Source of the DNA: Pachyseris speciosa
Taxonomy: Eukaryota; Cnidaria; Anthozoa; Scleractinia; Pachyseridae
Assembly: GCA_016490735.1 (NCBI GenBank)
Contig: JAEMWC010000136.1
Span: forward strand, 582,501-646,500
Reading direction: 5' to 3'
DNA length: 64,000 nucleotides
How positions within the stretch are numbered: the first letter of the stretch is position 1; the number at the start of each line of letters is the position of its first letter. Position numbers and translations under genes: made by a program. The notes beneath the pieces were generated by a model. That model ran no database searches. It saw only the letters and a list, made by a program, of their open reading frames with translations, and had not been told where the DNA came from. Below, one piece after another: positions 21,280 to 33,376 of the stretch.

Positions 21280-21646
21280 GCATAAAACTGTAAAAACGAA
21301 CGATAAAATCCGACGTTTCGGAGTAGTCATGACTCCATTATCAAGGAAAATATAAACGAGATCATGCAAATTACAGCATTTAAAGCGATTTTGGCGCGAA
21401 AAAATTAACATAAGAGGGTGCGAAGATTATAAAAATACTTTCGCACGAATGGAGTCTGATTGCACGTTGAGATTTGGCTTTAAAGCTCTTATAAACAGCA
21501 TTTCGCACCCTCTTATGTTAATTTTTTCGCGCCAAAATCGCTTTAAATGCTGTAATTTGCATGATCTCGTTTATATTTTCCTTGATAATGGAGTCATGAC
21601 TACTCCGAAACGTCGGATTTTATCGTTCGTTTTTACAGTTTTATGC
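21280..21646. mobile_element. Foldback element with 145-bp inverted arms
   Basis: The arms at 21280-21424 and 21502-21646 look identical as reverse complements, separated by 77 bases. (GAT)n microsatellites lie on both outer sides. No transposase. Confidence 0.8.
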
Positions 21647-22552
21647 TTGATGATGATGATGATAATAATTATGATAAAAAATAATAATAAAAATGTAAAT
21701 ATTTTTCAGTTTTCATAGGGCTAAAGTCACTAACAAGATTATCTAAAACGAGAAAATTCTGGAGGAAATTTATAGCGAAAAAAAAGTTGACGATTCAACG
21801 TTATCATGGCAATTTTGTCCAGTCAAGCTAAAACTAACGTCAACATCCAAAACATATACATGTGTGCGCGCGTAATTTCAGTTGTATAGTCAAAGAATAC
21901 CTTTTTCTCAAGAACGGATGTTAATGTATACAACACGAAGCCATTTAAAAAATAAATTGTGTTTCTTCTCCGGAATGATAATTTGTAAGGGCGGTTGGGG
22001 GGTGTGGACAAAAAACTGATCCCTGTGGATTACCCTCAACATTATTTATAAGGCCAATAATATCCTTGTCCAGAATGGATTCCTCGGTTCCTTTGATGCA
22101 CCATGATCCGAGTGATCTTGGATCATTGATCCTAACCTGGATCATTCCAAAAGGACGCACCCCAATTTCCTTCCGTGAATCTCCCAGGGGCATGTAACGA
22201 GATTGTTCGAGTATAAATATGTTTACCTCGACAATTACTAGCGATTGGTTCCTGATTTTGTCGAATGCCCCAATGATCCAATGCAACATCTTACTAATGA
22301 TCAGTTACATACATACATACATTTATTGAACACATCCCCATCTGAGGCTTTTCAGTGATCAAGTAAAATAACAGATAATAGAAAAAGCTAAAAAGCTATT
22401 TTATGCATTTAAATTACATTAAAATAACTAACTACATACGATATAGCTCCTCATATCCAATATAAATTATTTGACTAAAAATAAAATCATTGTTGGCATA
22501 AAAATTCGTTCAGAAGTTGAGTTTTCAAGGCTCTTTTGGAAATAGCGGGGTT
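21647..22552. other. Intergenic, no gene recognised
   Basis: Contains a local GATC-rich inverted stretch (about 22100-22160) and a TACA run at about 22306. Minus-strand open frames at 21823-22289 show no known domain. Confidence 0.4.
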
Positions 22553-22700
22553 CCTGGTGGATTGTGAGTAGATCCAGTCCTTTGTGAGGGCAAACGGTCA
22601 AAATGACAATTTCAAATTACGCCAGTCCTAAAATGGCCGTTTGGCCCCACAAAGGACTGGATCTACCCATATTTCACCAGGAGCTGATCATTAGCAAAAT
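22553..22700. mobile_element. Foldback MITE (family also at 32195)
   Basis: GTAGATCCAGTCCTTTGTG and its complement face each other around GGCAAACGGTC / GGCCGTTTGG. The second copy lies at about 32195-32320. Confidence 0.65.
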
Positions 22701-23218
22701 GGTGTATCTGATCACGATTCACTGAGAAGGGCGCTTATTCTAGAAGGGGTGCTTATTTCCTATTTTGGCCGGGAGGTAGGTGCTTATTCGGGATAGGGGG
22801 CGGAGCTTATTAGAGATGAATTGAAAAGAAAACGTCGTTTTCTTTTTCATGTGATGATTTAATTCTATGGTATTTTCGCTCGTGTCATGGCTGGTGGGGT
22901 GCAATTGGCCGTTACAATCCATTAGTGGTTTTGATTTTTAGTTTTCCATCTCCCCACCCAGCCCTACTTGGTGCTTAAACGGAGATCTTATGCTAGTTGT
23001 AGCAGGGAGAGTCGTAAGTTGAGACGGTTATCATAATTTATTATTTATTATTCGTCTCTGCTTTTCTCATAACATTTAACGTCCAGTGTCCACATCCAGT
23101 GTATTTAAAGTATTTTGCTTTTTCCGTCGTGATTGTCCTCACTAAGAAATTCATTCAACATTTTTATCAGACAAACTGACAAGTTTTAATTTCTTCCACA
23201 CAATTTTCTACTAACTCT
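22701..23218. repeat. 'GCGCTTATTC' repeat and unassigned DNA
   Basis: At 22725-22815 several degenerate GTGCTTATTC/GCGCTTATTC units occur, the inverse of the units near 8880. The rest is AT-rich with no gene seen. Confidence 0.4.
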
Positions 23219-23292
23219 AGTCGATCAAACCCATTCTGTCATTCAAGTGCCAGAGGCCACAGTATGTCATTCAAGTGCCAGAGGCCACAGTA
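23219..23292. repeat. 28-bp tandem duplication
   Basis: TGTCATTCAAGTGCCAGAGG plus CCACAGTA occurs twice in a row. Confidence 0.85.
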
Positions 23293-23390
23293 TTTTAATT
23301 TTTCTGAATTTAAAACTGTGGCTATAAAAGGAACCTGTTGTTCTGGGAAAGCCTTTGGTATACTTAAATTACCACAAACTATAAACCAAG

Positions 23391-23532
23391 TCCCAGTTGT
23401 TCAAAGATCGGATAACTCTATAAAGCGGATAAGTCGCTATCAAGCGGATAAAAAGTATCAGATGCGATACATTTTATCCACTGGATGGCGTTTTATCTGC
23501 AGGATAGAGTTATTCGATCTTTGAACAACTGG
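23391..23532. mobile_element. Palindromic MITE
   Basis: CCCAGTTGTTCAAAGATCGG at the left mirrors CGATCTTTGAACAACTGGGG at the right. Inner GCGGATAA repeats are also inverted. Confidence 0.7.
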
Positions 23533-23955
23533 GGCCAGGTGAAAACAGGATGGCTTGTGTTAAGGTTATTACTTAGTAATTAATATTCAGTTAACTGACA
23601 ACTGACAAATGGCCAAATATTTATATTTAACTGATAACTGAGAAATGACCGACATTTTAACTGACAACTGACATTTGAAACCCCATCCAGACCCTCATAT
23701 GATATTAGATGTCTCTGCTCATATAAAAACAGGTGCTTACTAGCTTTAAATGTACCGCCGATAACTGACGAATATTGTTATTTTTGTGTATTCAACTAAA
23801 AATGCACATAATTAAAAGACAGTTTTTCCGGTTGTCAATCACACCCGTGACCACTTTCATTGCTGATTGCTAATTACTTTTACCGTCTGGTTTTTTAATG
23901 TTTCACATAAAAACAAGAAAACAGACTTTATTCACCTCAGTTGGTGACAACACAT

Positions 23956-24324
23956 ATGAGAAGGTCTACAATGCGGCAAAATCGTTCTAAGCTGATTTGG
24001 TTGCTTGTCGTTTTGGAAGAAATTGTTATCCATGCCACAGTTTTTGCTGCTGAACAAAACTCGTTGTCTCGATCTGTGTACAACGAAACGCTACAAAACA
24101 AGCGACTACCGGGTCATGTTGTTCAAAGTTTTATGTCGCACAGTTCATTGTCATGTAGCCACTCATGTTTGTCAAACTCCTGGTGTACCTCCTCAAACTT
24201 TAAGGAGGCTTCCAAGCAGAGAGACAAAGGAATATGCGAGCTGAACAAACATGACAGTGGTATTGCCAAAAGAGACAACAAGCTTATTGACGAACCAGGC
24301 GTTACCTTCTCAAAGCTTCTCAAG
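23956..24324 (+). CDS. Exon: signal peptide and PAN/apple domain (copy 3)
   Basis: After the signal peptide come [22 protein letters not shown] and GICELNKHD, the spacing of PAN/apple cysteines. The exon ends in phase 0 before GTAGTT. The short loop and low similarity to the copy-2 PAN exon suggest fast divergence. Confidence 0.75.
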
Positions 24325-27300
24325 GTAGTTTCATGACCGATTTCCTAGTTCTGTCTATCTGTCTGTCTTTCTGTCTGTCTATCTGTATATCTGTCTACAA
24401 CTTCAGTGTTTAATCATTTTCATACTTTATAATATGGGGAAACTGTTTAATATGCAGGGCTGTTGGATGACCGGCTGCCGCAACGGAGGTTCCTGTTTGT
24501 TTAACAAGGAAAAGGAAACTTTTTCCTGTTCGTGCAAACCGCTGTGGAGTGGAGACAAATGTATTGATATAGGTGAGGACCTTTCTTTTTCTTGGTAGTC
24601 CAGAAGAGTTCTGGAAGAAAACTGAGAAACTGTTCGGAAATCTGTCGGCAAAGGCTGAAAGCTGCAGAGGTGAATTGGAAGAAAAACACTGTCTCGAAAT
24701 AGAAGGGGTACATCCTTTTATTCAGTTCAGAATAGCAATTTCTAGGCGCAATAAATTGAAATTCAGTCCAAAAGCCTTCCGTCAGGGAACTGCGAAAATG
24801 GAACAACAGATTCTTTTATATGTTTGCGTGGATGCCCTCAATAGCAAGCTCATTAATTTCGGTTAAAAATGGATTGTACTGAGAGTCGATTAAGCAATAG
24901 CGTGCGAGGGGGAAAGTCAAGGCGCTGTGCAGTACTTTGTATATCAAATGTGAAAAAGGTATTGAGGATTCTTATCAGGAATGAAATCTGGTGCAAAGAA
25001 CTGAGAAATCAGCCTTAGAACAATTCAATCACCCAGGCAGTTTGCTTCTTTAAAGTGAAACTTACTTGACATTGCTGATAATTTGATCGTTCTCCGATGC
25101 GTCGTGATAAGAGTTGTCACTGAATGCGCGCCCATATCGATACAAAGTTAGTGATGCTTTCGATACTTGCTCTCCCGTTTGATTGGCTTTGTGTCGATTT
25201 TTTCCTGGTAAATACAGTGTACTCTTGCAGTGAATCTCTTGACGTAGGTCGCGTCTTACTTTGTAGACTATATCTGATATTTGTAAGGATCGACGGACTG
25301 GTTGAAAGCGCGATAAAACATCAGTGCTTCCGTTATATTACTCAGTGTACGAGCCGAAGGAAGCGAATTTGTAATACAACAAAACAACAGCAGCATGGGC
25401 GAATTTCATGAAATGAAGACACAATTTCAATTTATTTTGATGGCCTGAAACCAGACCTGGTCGGAAACAAGATATATGAGAGATAAGCAAGAGAAATGAC
25501 CAGGTTATGCTTCAATAAATGGCTTATAGAAATTTGTCTCGATGCGTGGAACAAAAACTGGAACCGCGGCCGAACAGAAACTGGAACCGCGGCCGAACAA
25601 AAACTGGAACCGCGGCCGAACAGAATAAAAAAAACAACAAGAACGGCGATTCTTCTCATTTTTTACAAAACATGATATCTGTAAGTGAAAAGTTTGAAGC
25701 TGGTGATTAATACATTGCATCGAGTGCAGGTCAAACATTGTTAATGTGTGTTAATTTTTTAAAAAGTGTTACTGATCGCTGGAAAGATTTTCAATGTTGG
25801 ATTATTGCTGCAAATTTTAGCTGAAGTTCTTGTTTGTTCAGTTTGTTTTGAATAGACTGGCCCGTGAGCCCGTGACACTTGTTGTTGAATACATATTTTC
25901 AATGTCGTTTAGTTAAGTTCAAAAACTCTTTCGGTATCTCCGTTAATAATATACATGAAAATTTTTCTCGATTCTGATTGGCTAAGAGAAATGCAGCTTT
26001 TAGGAAACACGATGAAGAAAAAAGGTAATTCAGTGCAAAAAAGAGGTAAACAACAGACGATTCTGATTGGTTAATTAACAAAGGAACTGAAATTGAGCCA
26101 ATCAAACCCAACTGAAGAGCTGCAAGTGACTCTGCGAACCATTTCCCTGACCATGACGGCTTTCCAGCTTCAACATTGAAAATGGGGTGGGGGGCGTTAG
26201 TTTAGGAATATTGTTGACCCACACATATTGGGGACGGATTGATTGCACCAAAAGAGGCCTATTTCTCAAGTAGTTTTGTCCAGGATTGTAGATTAGCTGG
26301 AGTATGGCCGCCATGTTGGGCAACAAAGTCGTGCGTACGCACCCACGAGTAATACCGCTAGCCATGATGACCACGGAAAAGGAATTCATGGGTTCCGCTT
26401 CTCAAAGCTTGCTACTAACTGAATAAACTGTCCTGGATCAATTGATAAAGGCGAATAAATCATGTTAATTGTACAACTTATTTGAACTGCTCCCTGGTGG
26501 ATATCAATGTATGGTAGTGGAGTACTGTACAGGTAATGGAGAGGCCTGGGATTGGTGCATCAGAATGTTTCACTCGCAGTCAAATGTATATGATTATCCA
26601 TATATTCAATCTAAAACTTAAGTCTATTTATAATAACAATATCTTGATATTCAATCTCAGACATCGACGAATGCAATGCCTCAGTGCCTGTATGTGATGT
26701 CAATGCCTTCTGTCAGAACACCCCAGGGTCGTTTAATTGCACCTGCAAAACTGGTTTTACTGGAAATGGCTTCACCTGTGCTGGTAGGGCATGAAACATT
26801 TAATGTTTTGGGATAATCAAATACTACACAGCCCAATCTCTCCTCAGGTTCACCCTACCACTGCAATCCCCCATCCGGATTTATGCTCCTTGTGAGCTAG
26901 TGGAGTATAACTTTAGCCAGCTCCTACGCTTTTCTGTCACTGACAAAGCAACGGTGGCATGGTTCTTGTGACAGTTTTGTTAACGCCATCTTGGTTCTTT
27001 GTTTCTGTTAGACATCGATGAATGCGTCAGCGGTGCTCACAACTGTGTCAGTGCCAGGGCTGTATGTTCAAATACTGTTGGCTCGTACAATTGCACCTGT
27101 AAGCCAGGTTACCATGGAGACGGTCAAACATACTGTTTACCAGACGGCAAGTATCACTATACATTGAAGTATCACGCATTTATTATAAAAAAGTGAGAAA
27201 GTTTTGAACTGCTCTGTGACCTGCTAATCTTGTGAAATCTCGTCTAAATAGCTATGAAACTTAGACTAAAGACTGAACTTATATTTTGACGACGCTTCGA

Positions 27301-27880
27301 AACCCTTCTTAGTTAAGTTGTGAGTACGTTTATATATTGATGTCTTGAAATTTGGGCCAGGAATTCAATACAGCCCACTAGGGAAACCTTATCAAACTAT
27401 GGAATTTTTCCTTTCCCCCTCCTAATTTTAGTCAGGCAAGCGAGAGGTTTAGATTATATCAATGCTCCAGTTTTGGATCGGAAGGTTTAGTTAATCTCAT
27501 GTCACATTTCAGAATGTCTAAACTATCAAACATTGAGCAGAGGTGACCGGAAAGTCACGCATGGCTCCTCACCTCTCCGTTGTGATAACGCGCTTGGACC
27601 AGCGTGGTTCCGTTTCCAAGGCAACGCAGGAACAAAAATGCCTACTTCATGCGTTCCTGACAACAGATGTGGCACCCATGCCACAGGCTGGTTAAATGGT
27701 TCTCATCCGACCGCGGGAGATGGTAAAGTCACCAGGCAGGTTTGCTTCAGTTGGGTTTCAGACTGTTGCCATTGGTCCATCAATATTCAAGTCCTGAACT
27801 GCTCCAGTTACTACTTGTACTTTATCAATGGCACACCTCCTGAACATCCCTGTCATCTCCGTTACTGTGGCACGGACTGA
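23956..27880 (+). CDS. Copy 3: complete PAN-EGF-cbEGF-cbEGF-D8C secreted protein
   Basis: Exons are 23956-24324, 24458-24572, 26661-26783, 27012-27146 and 27513-27880. They total 1110 nt (369 codons plus stop) with every junction in phase. The N-terminal hydrophobic stretch ([19 protein letters not shown]) acts as signal peptide. It is followed by a PAN/apple-like Cys pattern, a plain EGF ([13 protein letters not shown]...), two calcium-binding EGFs and a D8C domain like that of uromodulin and OIT3. ATG 23956 was chosen as first in frame; ATG 23971 is a close alternative. The junction at 27147 uses a GC donor. Expected product: a secreted, disulfide-rich extracellular protein. A role in matrix or mucus assembly or adhesion is inference. 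This is the only copy complete within the window. Confidence 0.82.
24458..24572 (+). CDS. Exon: EGF-like domain (copy 3)
   Basis: Six cysteines in an EGF pattern: [15 protein letters not shown], then [14 protein letters not shown]. It starts in phase 0 after CAG and ends in phase 1 at GTGAGG, so it bridges the PAN exon to the phase-1 cbEGF exons. Confidence 0.8.
24573..26660. other. Large intron of copy 3
   Basis: Contains a 23-25-bp tandem repeat (25556-25624, unit AACTGGAACCGCGGCCGAAC) and, from about 26140, sequence shared with the copy-2 intron. No extra exon was recognised, including the fibrinogen-like exon of copy 1. Confidence 0.5.
26661..26783 (+). CDS. Exon: cbEGF 1 (copy 3)
   Basis: 123 nt, DIDEC ... 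GSFNCTC, acceptor CAG at 26658-26660, intact donor GGTAGGG at 26784. It differs from the copy-1 exon at only a few positions. Confidence 0.85.
27012..27146 (+). CDS. Exon: cbEGF 2 (copy 3), GC-AG intron
   Basis: 135 nt with DIDEC and [16 protein letters not shown]. The following bases are GCAAGT, a strong GC-type donor. The only nearby GT (27151) would break the phase needed by the D8C exon. Confidence 0.8.
27513..27880 (+). CDS. Exon: D8C domain (copy 3)
   Basis: Same 368-nt terminal exon as in copy 1: [20 protein letters not shown] and CHLRYC, then TGA. Confidence 0.85.
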
Positions 27881-29587
27881 GAATGATCAAGACCCAACAC
27901 AAGCGTCATACATTAGACACTTATTGTATGGTTCCAAAGGAAACAGTTAGTTTTGTTTTCCCGAAAGTCTTTACTAGTTTAATGAGGGACCATATTTGAG
28001 GTGCTTTGCTAGTCAGACTAGACTTTCTAGACTTTCACGTGAACAATCACAGCAAAACAAACAAACCAATACGGCACTATATTAGAAGAACACAATTTCT
28101 TTATAAACAAGCCTGTTGAAGGTATAATTTACAAATCTTTCAAGCTGACGTGAGCATGTGCTAAAGATAGCGCCACTTTTTAGACATGCACTGATCACGT
28201 GCCGTTGCATCCGGCGCGGCAACAGCTGAAGAATTGCACCCGGGACGGGACAAATTTCAATTTGATCAAGGGCACGTGACCAGGAATCTACCAATCATAG
28301 TGCTCGTTTAGCTGAGCGAAAGCCTAGATATATAGCAAATATCGATATTCTGGGTCACCCCGAGGCGACCAATAGGGCGCTTAAGCAAAGAAGATAGCAA
28401 CGGCAACTGTAAAGAGAACATCAGTTCTAAACTGTTGATCTTGTGTGGGTGAGCGAGTCAGAAATTAAATAAACAGGAGCTGTAGAAAGTTTACCCCCAT
28501 GAACTCACGTTCTTCGCAAAACCGTAAATTTGGCCATTTCACGTTGTTTTGTGTTAAAGGACGGCGAAGAAATGTACCAATTGTAGAACGTAAAGTCTGC
28601 AGAACAATTGTCTTAGCTCATCAAACCTACTGTTTGCGGTGTTTTCGTTGTTGTAAGTTGCTATCGTGGTTTCTTAACTCCCTTTTTACTTCAACAAAAG
28701 TCACGGGGTTTCGAATAAGGAATCATTTCATGCGCTAGACTAATGCCAAACTTGACTTCCATACCCTCAAAAGCACATTCATAAATACCTAGATTTTCGG
28801 GAGGCAAGAGTTGCTGATCACGTACCACTTTTAAACACTAGGATCCTTACTAATTATAAAGTAACGCACAAGATTGTACGTTTTTTGGTAATACCTCGCC
28901 ATAATTCTCATTGATAAAATCGCGTAGATAGAGCCTCTGTCATGAGATATAGCCAGTTACGCCGATATGACAAGATAATGCGAACAGCAAGACAAAAAAT
29001 TAACTTTGAATAATGTCTTAAAACAAATCGAGCTTAGAAAATTGCTGGAGGAGCAGAATATTACAAACACTAGAGTGATTTAGCAAACCCAACGCATTGG
29101 CAAGGACGACGGCGCGCGCTCATTGAAATAGCCGATTACGGCTGGGTTGAGGGCGGCGTCACGTCGCCAGTTAAAAGTGATTTAGCAAAGAAAGGATCAA
29201 GGACAACGATGTTCTCGAAGTAAGCTTGTTCCGCGACCTGTTCATTCGATGTTTATTTCCCCTTTATGGGCAATTAATTCCGGAGTAGCTTTTTGTAGAG
29301 ATGCATCGCAAGTCTTTAGCCTCAAAGGTTTGCCTTTTTCGTTCTCGTTTTGCTAATTCAGAAAAGTACTGTGAATCCATTGTACTGTTTAGATTTCATT
29401 TAAAATAAAACGTAGCTGAATTGTCGATTTTGTGTTGACATATTTTTGCTTTCGGTCGCCATATAGATAATGCAATGTAAATTTCGACATGTGCTAACAG
29501 TCACCACATAGGTTATTCTTGTAAGACAAGGACGATGCATTTTGAGGAATAAAACCTCAAGTGCATTAGACGTTCTTCATGTCGGAC
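27881..29587. other. 3' flank of copy 3 and intergenic DNA
   Basis: About 28370-29060 pairs with the copy-2 flank (16900-17560). The open frames at 28082 (minus) and 28499 (plus) show no recognised domain. No further gene was seen. Confidence 0.4.
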
Positions 29588-29591
29588 TTAA

Positions 29592-29849
29592 CCCTTTAAC
29601 CGCGAACGGGGACTTTATAGATTTTCTTTTCTTAACAACTTTATTGAAAACAAAATAACCCTTTAAACGTTAATTTATAACATTCAATAAAAAGTCACAA
29701 ATCATATTTTACACCCATTAGACTAAGTTTACACAATAAAAGAAGAAGGAGAAAAGAGAAAAAAAAAAAAAACGAAACAACAACAACAACAAAACTAAAT
29801 AAACTAAAAGCCTGCATGTCGGTCACCAGACATGAATAACTGATAAATT

Positions 29850-29889
<40 letters not shown>

Positions 29890-30370
29890 CATTATTATTA
29901 TTGTTATTATTTTTAACTTATAATACTGTATGAATTATATGATATATACGTACATACTTTCACTACACTATACCACTTATACTTGCACTACTTACAAAAG
30001 CCAAGAATAGAAAGGAAAAAATACAATATTATAAAGACAGAAAAAATTTCCATTTGTTCTTGAATTCTTTGTCCCTATTAGAAATGACTGCCAGGTATTT
30101 CTCTAAATTTATTTTTTCGCGCACAAGTGAGACGAAATCCTCAAATTGGTGCGTTATGGCATTGAAAGCGTTGACATCAGATATAAGAAATATTTACCCA
30201 AAATAATGAGATGGTTGAGGGCTAAACAATAAGTGTGACAGCGAGTAATTCTGAACATTACCTCTAATTCTGACAGAAGCAGTTTCGTGTTACTAGAGAT
30301 TGAGTACCATTCCTGGAACCTATTCCAAAATGAAGTTGCCTGCGTACAATGTATAAACAAATGCCACCGT

Positions 30371-30408
<38 letters not shown>

Positions 30409-30434
30409 AGGGAGGCCCCTTGGCGGTGAAAGGG
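29592..30434. mobile_element. piggyBac-like TTAA element with nested LINE tail
   Basis: It is flanked by TTAA (29588-29591 and 30435-30438). The ends are CCCTTTAACCGC and GGCGGTGAAAGGG, fitting piggyBac-type CCCTTT termini. It is interrupted by an L1-like LINE 3' fragment (minus, about 30040-30360, MFIHCTQATSFWNRFQEWYS) and a (TTA)n tract. Confidence 0.55.
30040..30360 (-). pseudogene. LINE 3' fragment (L1-like C-terminus)
   Basis: FIHCTQATSFWNRFQEWYS recalls the C-terminal Cys/His region of L1-like LINE proteins (H-L-F-x-x-C-x-x-x-x-x-F-W). CLALNHLIILGKYF follows. The ORF is only 68 codons. Confidence 0.5.
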
Positions 30435-30453
30435 TTAAAATCTATCTCCTTAA

Positions 30454-30554
30454 CCCTTTCATCGCCAAGGGGGACTTTATAGATTAGTCTACTCTGTCTA
30501 ATTAACGTCAGACGATTTTACTCGTCAAATGGAGGCCTCTAGGCGGTGAAAGGG
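30454..30554. mobile_element. piggyBac-like MITE (TTAA)
   Basis: A 101-bp foldback, CCCTTTCATCGCC...GGCGGTGAAAGGG, flanked by TTAA at 30450-30453 and 30555-30558. Same family as the larger neighbour. Confidence 0.7.
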
Positions 30555-30559
30555 TTAAT

Positions 30560-31240
30560 GCAGCCCTTAGCACAGATTGCAATGCTCCCCAAGATGATAT
30601 CGCCACTGAACTGAAAGCAAAGTATCCTATTAAAGTGTTTGTAAGAATCGGAAAGCTGAAAGATTCCAAGTTAAAGTTGCATGTTGACCGCAATGTACCT
30701 CCTGTAGCACATAGGTGGAGACTGGTTCCATTTGCACTTCGTCAGCTAAGATAGAAGAATTGCTAACGGAAGACATCATAGAACGAGTATAGGGTCCTGC
30801 TGCATGGGCAAGTCCGGTTGTTGTGGTACCTAAGCCCTCTGGTGAGGTAAGACTTTGTGTCACATGCGTTGTGCTAATAAAGCTATTGTGCGGGAAAGGT
30901 TCCCCATCCCCACTGTGAATGAAATACTTGCTGTATTCCCTAAATTAGACCTCCGCTGGGGTTTTCGTCAGATTGAGCTGCATGAAGATGCGAGGGACAT
31001 AACAACGTTCGTTACCCATGATGGCCTGTTCAGGTACAAGAGGCTGAGTTTTGGGGTGAATGCTGCACCTGAGAAATACCAGCATGTCATCCGTCAAGTG
31101 ATTGCAGGCTTAGAGGGATCGGAGTTGTTAGCATTGCTGACGACTTGTATATGGAAAAACCACCTACAAGAATGACCAGAATTTGCAAAAGTTGTTAACA
31201 AAGTTGGAAGAGAAGAATCTGACCCTGAGTGGTGAGAAGT
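30560..31240 (+). pseudogene. Ty3/Gypsy reverse transcriptase remnant
   Basis: Recognisable blocks are KLKLHVDRNVPPVAHRW, NKAIVRERFPIPTVNEIL, LDLRWGFRQIEL and FRYKRLSFGVNAAPEKYQHV. The SIADDLYM active-site box is in a different frame. There are several stops upstream. LTRs and other domains are missing. Confidence 0.72.
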
Positions 31241-32194
31241 GAGATGTGCTCAGTGTTGTTTTGAAGTTTGTGTTTAATTTGATTCAATGTACTTTTCATA
31301 AAGGTCTTGTGTAGCCATTGAAACGACGAAAATAATTTGGACATATATGAGAGAATTCTTTTAAAAATATAAGCTTCTGATTTCTTAGTCTTCTGTCAAA
31401 CTACACAATATCTATTTAAAGGCTTTCGCCTGTATGAGGGTAAGTGATTAGGCCGGAAAAAAAGAAATAAAACATGAAATAACTATATCTCACAGAGTGA
31501 GTGAGCGGCTGAAATCGAGCCTACCTTTAACGCCTAAGACGTTAAATAGGTCTGGACGACTTTAACGACTCTAGCATAAAAACGGTCACTGTGTGACTGA
31601 TGTTTATAACAATGTTTCAGTGTAGCTGTAGTGTTTTTGAAATAAAATTTGCACCGAAAATTTCCACGTCCCCGATTGTTTTGTTGATTTTGTAATTAAC
31701 TTGTTTTCGGCAGGTTGAACAAATGTAACAAACAAAAACAAAACGTGACAACGACGACAACAGGAATGTTTACCTTTGAAAGTTGCCACAGACCAATTTG
31801 TGGCCGGCTTTTTCGTTCGTGCTGAATACCTTTTAACTAAAATATTCTGCAGTTTATGTTCCGCCGAATAAATCCGGAAAACTGGCCTGTTGTGCTTCGT
31901 TTTCGTTGCTCTTGTTGGCTTGCCTGCTTGCTGGAAGGTCAATGCCAAGAGAAGCATTTGGCTGGTCTTTGCGAGTTTCTTCCATTATTGCATTCCCAGT
32001 CCGAAACTTGAACGAAAGGAACTTGCAGCTTAATTAACTCGACGGAAATTTTGCAGGTAAAATGAAACTGCAAACGTCATGATATATAAGCACGGCTGTG
32101 CTCAATAGGAATTAGGTAGGACCAGCGCGTGCTTATGTTATAAATTAAGTTATAACATAGCTGGTAAAGTCGTGCAGTTACGTTCAATACACCA
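31241..32194. other. Intergenic, no gene recognised
   Basis: A 117-codon minus-strand frame (31604-31957) has no recognised domain. The rest is AT-rich. Confidence 0.35.
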
Positions 32195-32320
32195 GTTTGC
32201 TAATGATCCTTTGTGGGGGCAAACGGTCAAAATTACAATCCTAAAATTACATCCAAAAATGGCCGTTTGCCCCCCCCACAAAGGACTGGATCTACCCACA
32301 TTTCAGCAGGAACCGATCAT
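32195..32320. mobile_element. Foldback MITE, second copy of the 22553 family
   Basis: GATCCTTTGTGGGGGCAAAC faces GTTTGCC...CACAAAGGACTGGATC. Confidence 0.65.
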
Positions 32321-32800
32321 TAGGAAATTATATTGTATTGCTGTAGAATATTTTTTATAAAAAAACAACAACAACAACAACAAAAAGAAAACAAATCTTG
32401 CCAGTGACTGAGAACACGTGGAGAAGTCAAACGTTCAAACAAAGAACTCTTCGAATTTCCAACACTAAAAAATTTTGTTCGGGCAAGAGGTGATCTTGCT
32501 GTAATTGTTTCATAGAGATACTTAATAAGTATTTGGTCATTTTATTGGCCTGGACAATATGGGAGGTAGTGGGTTCACTTTGTCAGTGGACAATCACAAT
32601 ATAAGACGAAACCCTATTCAATAAATGTTCAGAGGGAAAGGCGCTACAATAACAAAATCTCAAGAATCACTTTAAGCCTTTTCAATATTGTAACCTAAAA
32701 TATGTCATTGGCTCGATGGCGTCATCTTCTCTACAAGAGCTAAAATTAATTTAGAGTTTATCAATTTTTAAACAAAGAATTAATCGGTCGTTCCTAAAAC

Positions 32801-32887
32801 GAGGAGTGCGGAGTGCGGAGTGCGGAGTGCGGAGTGCGGAGTGCGGAGTGCGGAGTGCGGAGTGCGGAGTGCGGAGTGCGAAGTGTG
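32801..32887. repeat. (GAGTGCG)n minisatellite, left arm
   Basis: About 12 copies of a 7-bp unit, inverted relative to 34447-34555. Confidence 0.9.
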
Positions 32888-33376
32888 GAGTCATCAAAAA
32901 GAAAAAATGGGAAATGGCAAAAATGGGAAAAAGAAGAAATATTAAAAACAGACGAAACAAAAATGATATAAATACAAACGAGTACAAAAATTCCATATAA
33001 ATACAAATAAAATATACTAATAAAGAGGAAATTGAATATTTTCTCTGACAACAACCCAAAATAATTGGAATAAGAAATAAATGAAAATCGATAAAAACGA
33101 GAGCATTTTGTGATCCGTAATGCGTACAAGGTTTCTGTTGGTTATTCTTTTTTCCAGAGTTTTAATTATTTATTTCATTTCTGATGCACTGTTTGTCACA
33201 ACTTGCGTTCGTGACGATAAAATTCTTGCAAGCAAAATTAAGTTGAGCCAGTCAGAAGTAGAGGTCCCCACATACACACGAAGATAAAATCGTGCACGCA
33301 CTTAAAATAGCTCGTTGCGTGGAAAATTCTGGGCTATTTGTGTCACGTCACGAGCACGTTTACTGTTTAGCCAGCC

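Noticed and set aside
31604..31957. 117-codon minus-strand ORF
   Set aside because: No recognised domain, no promoter or splice evidence, and repeat-rich surroundings. Left unassigned.
32801..32887. CRISPR-like array
   Set aside because: The units are 7 bp and contiguous, without spacers, and the genome is eukaryotic.
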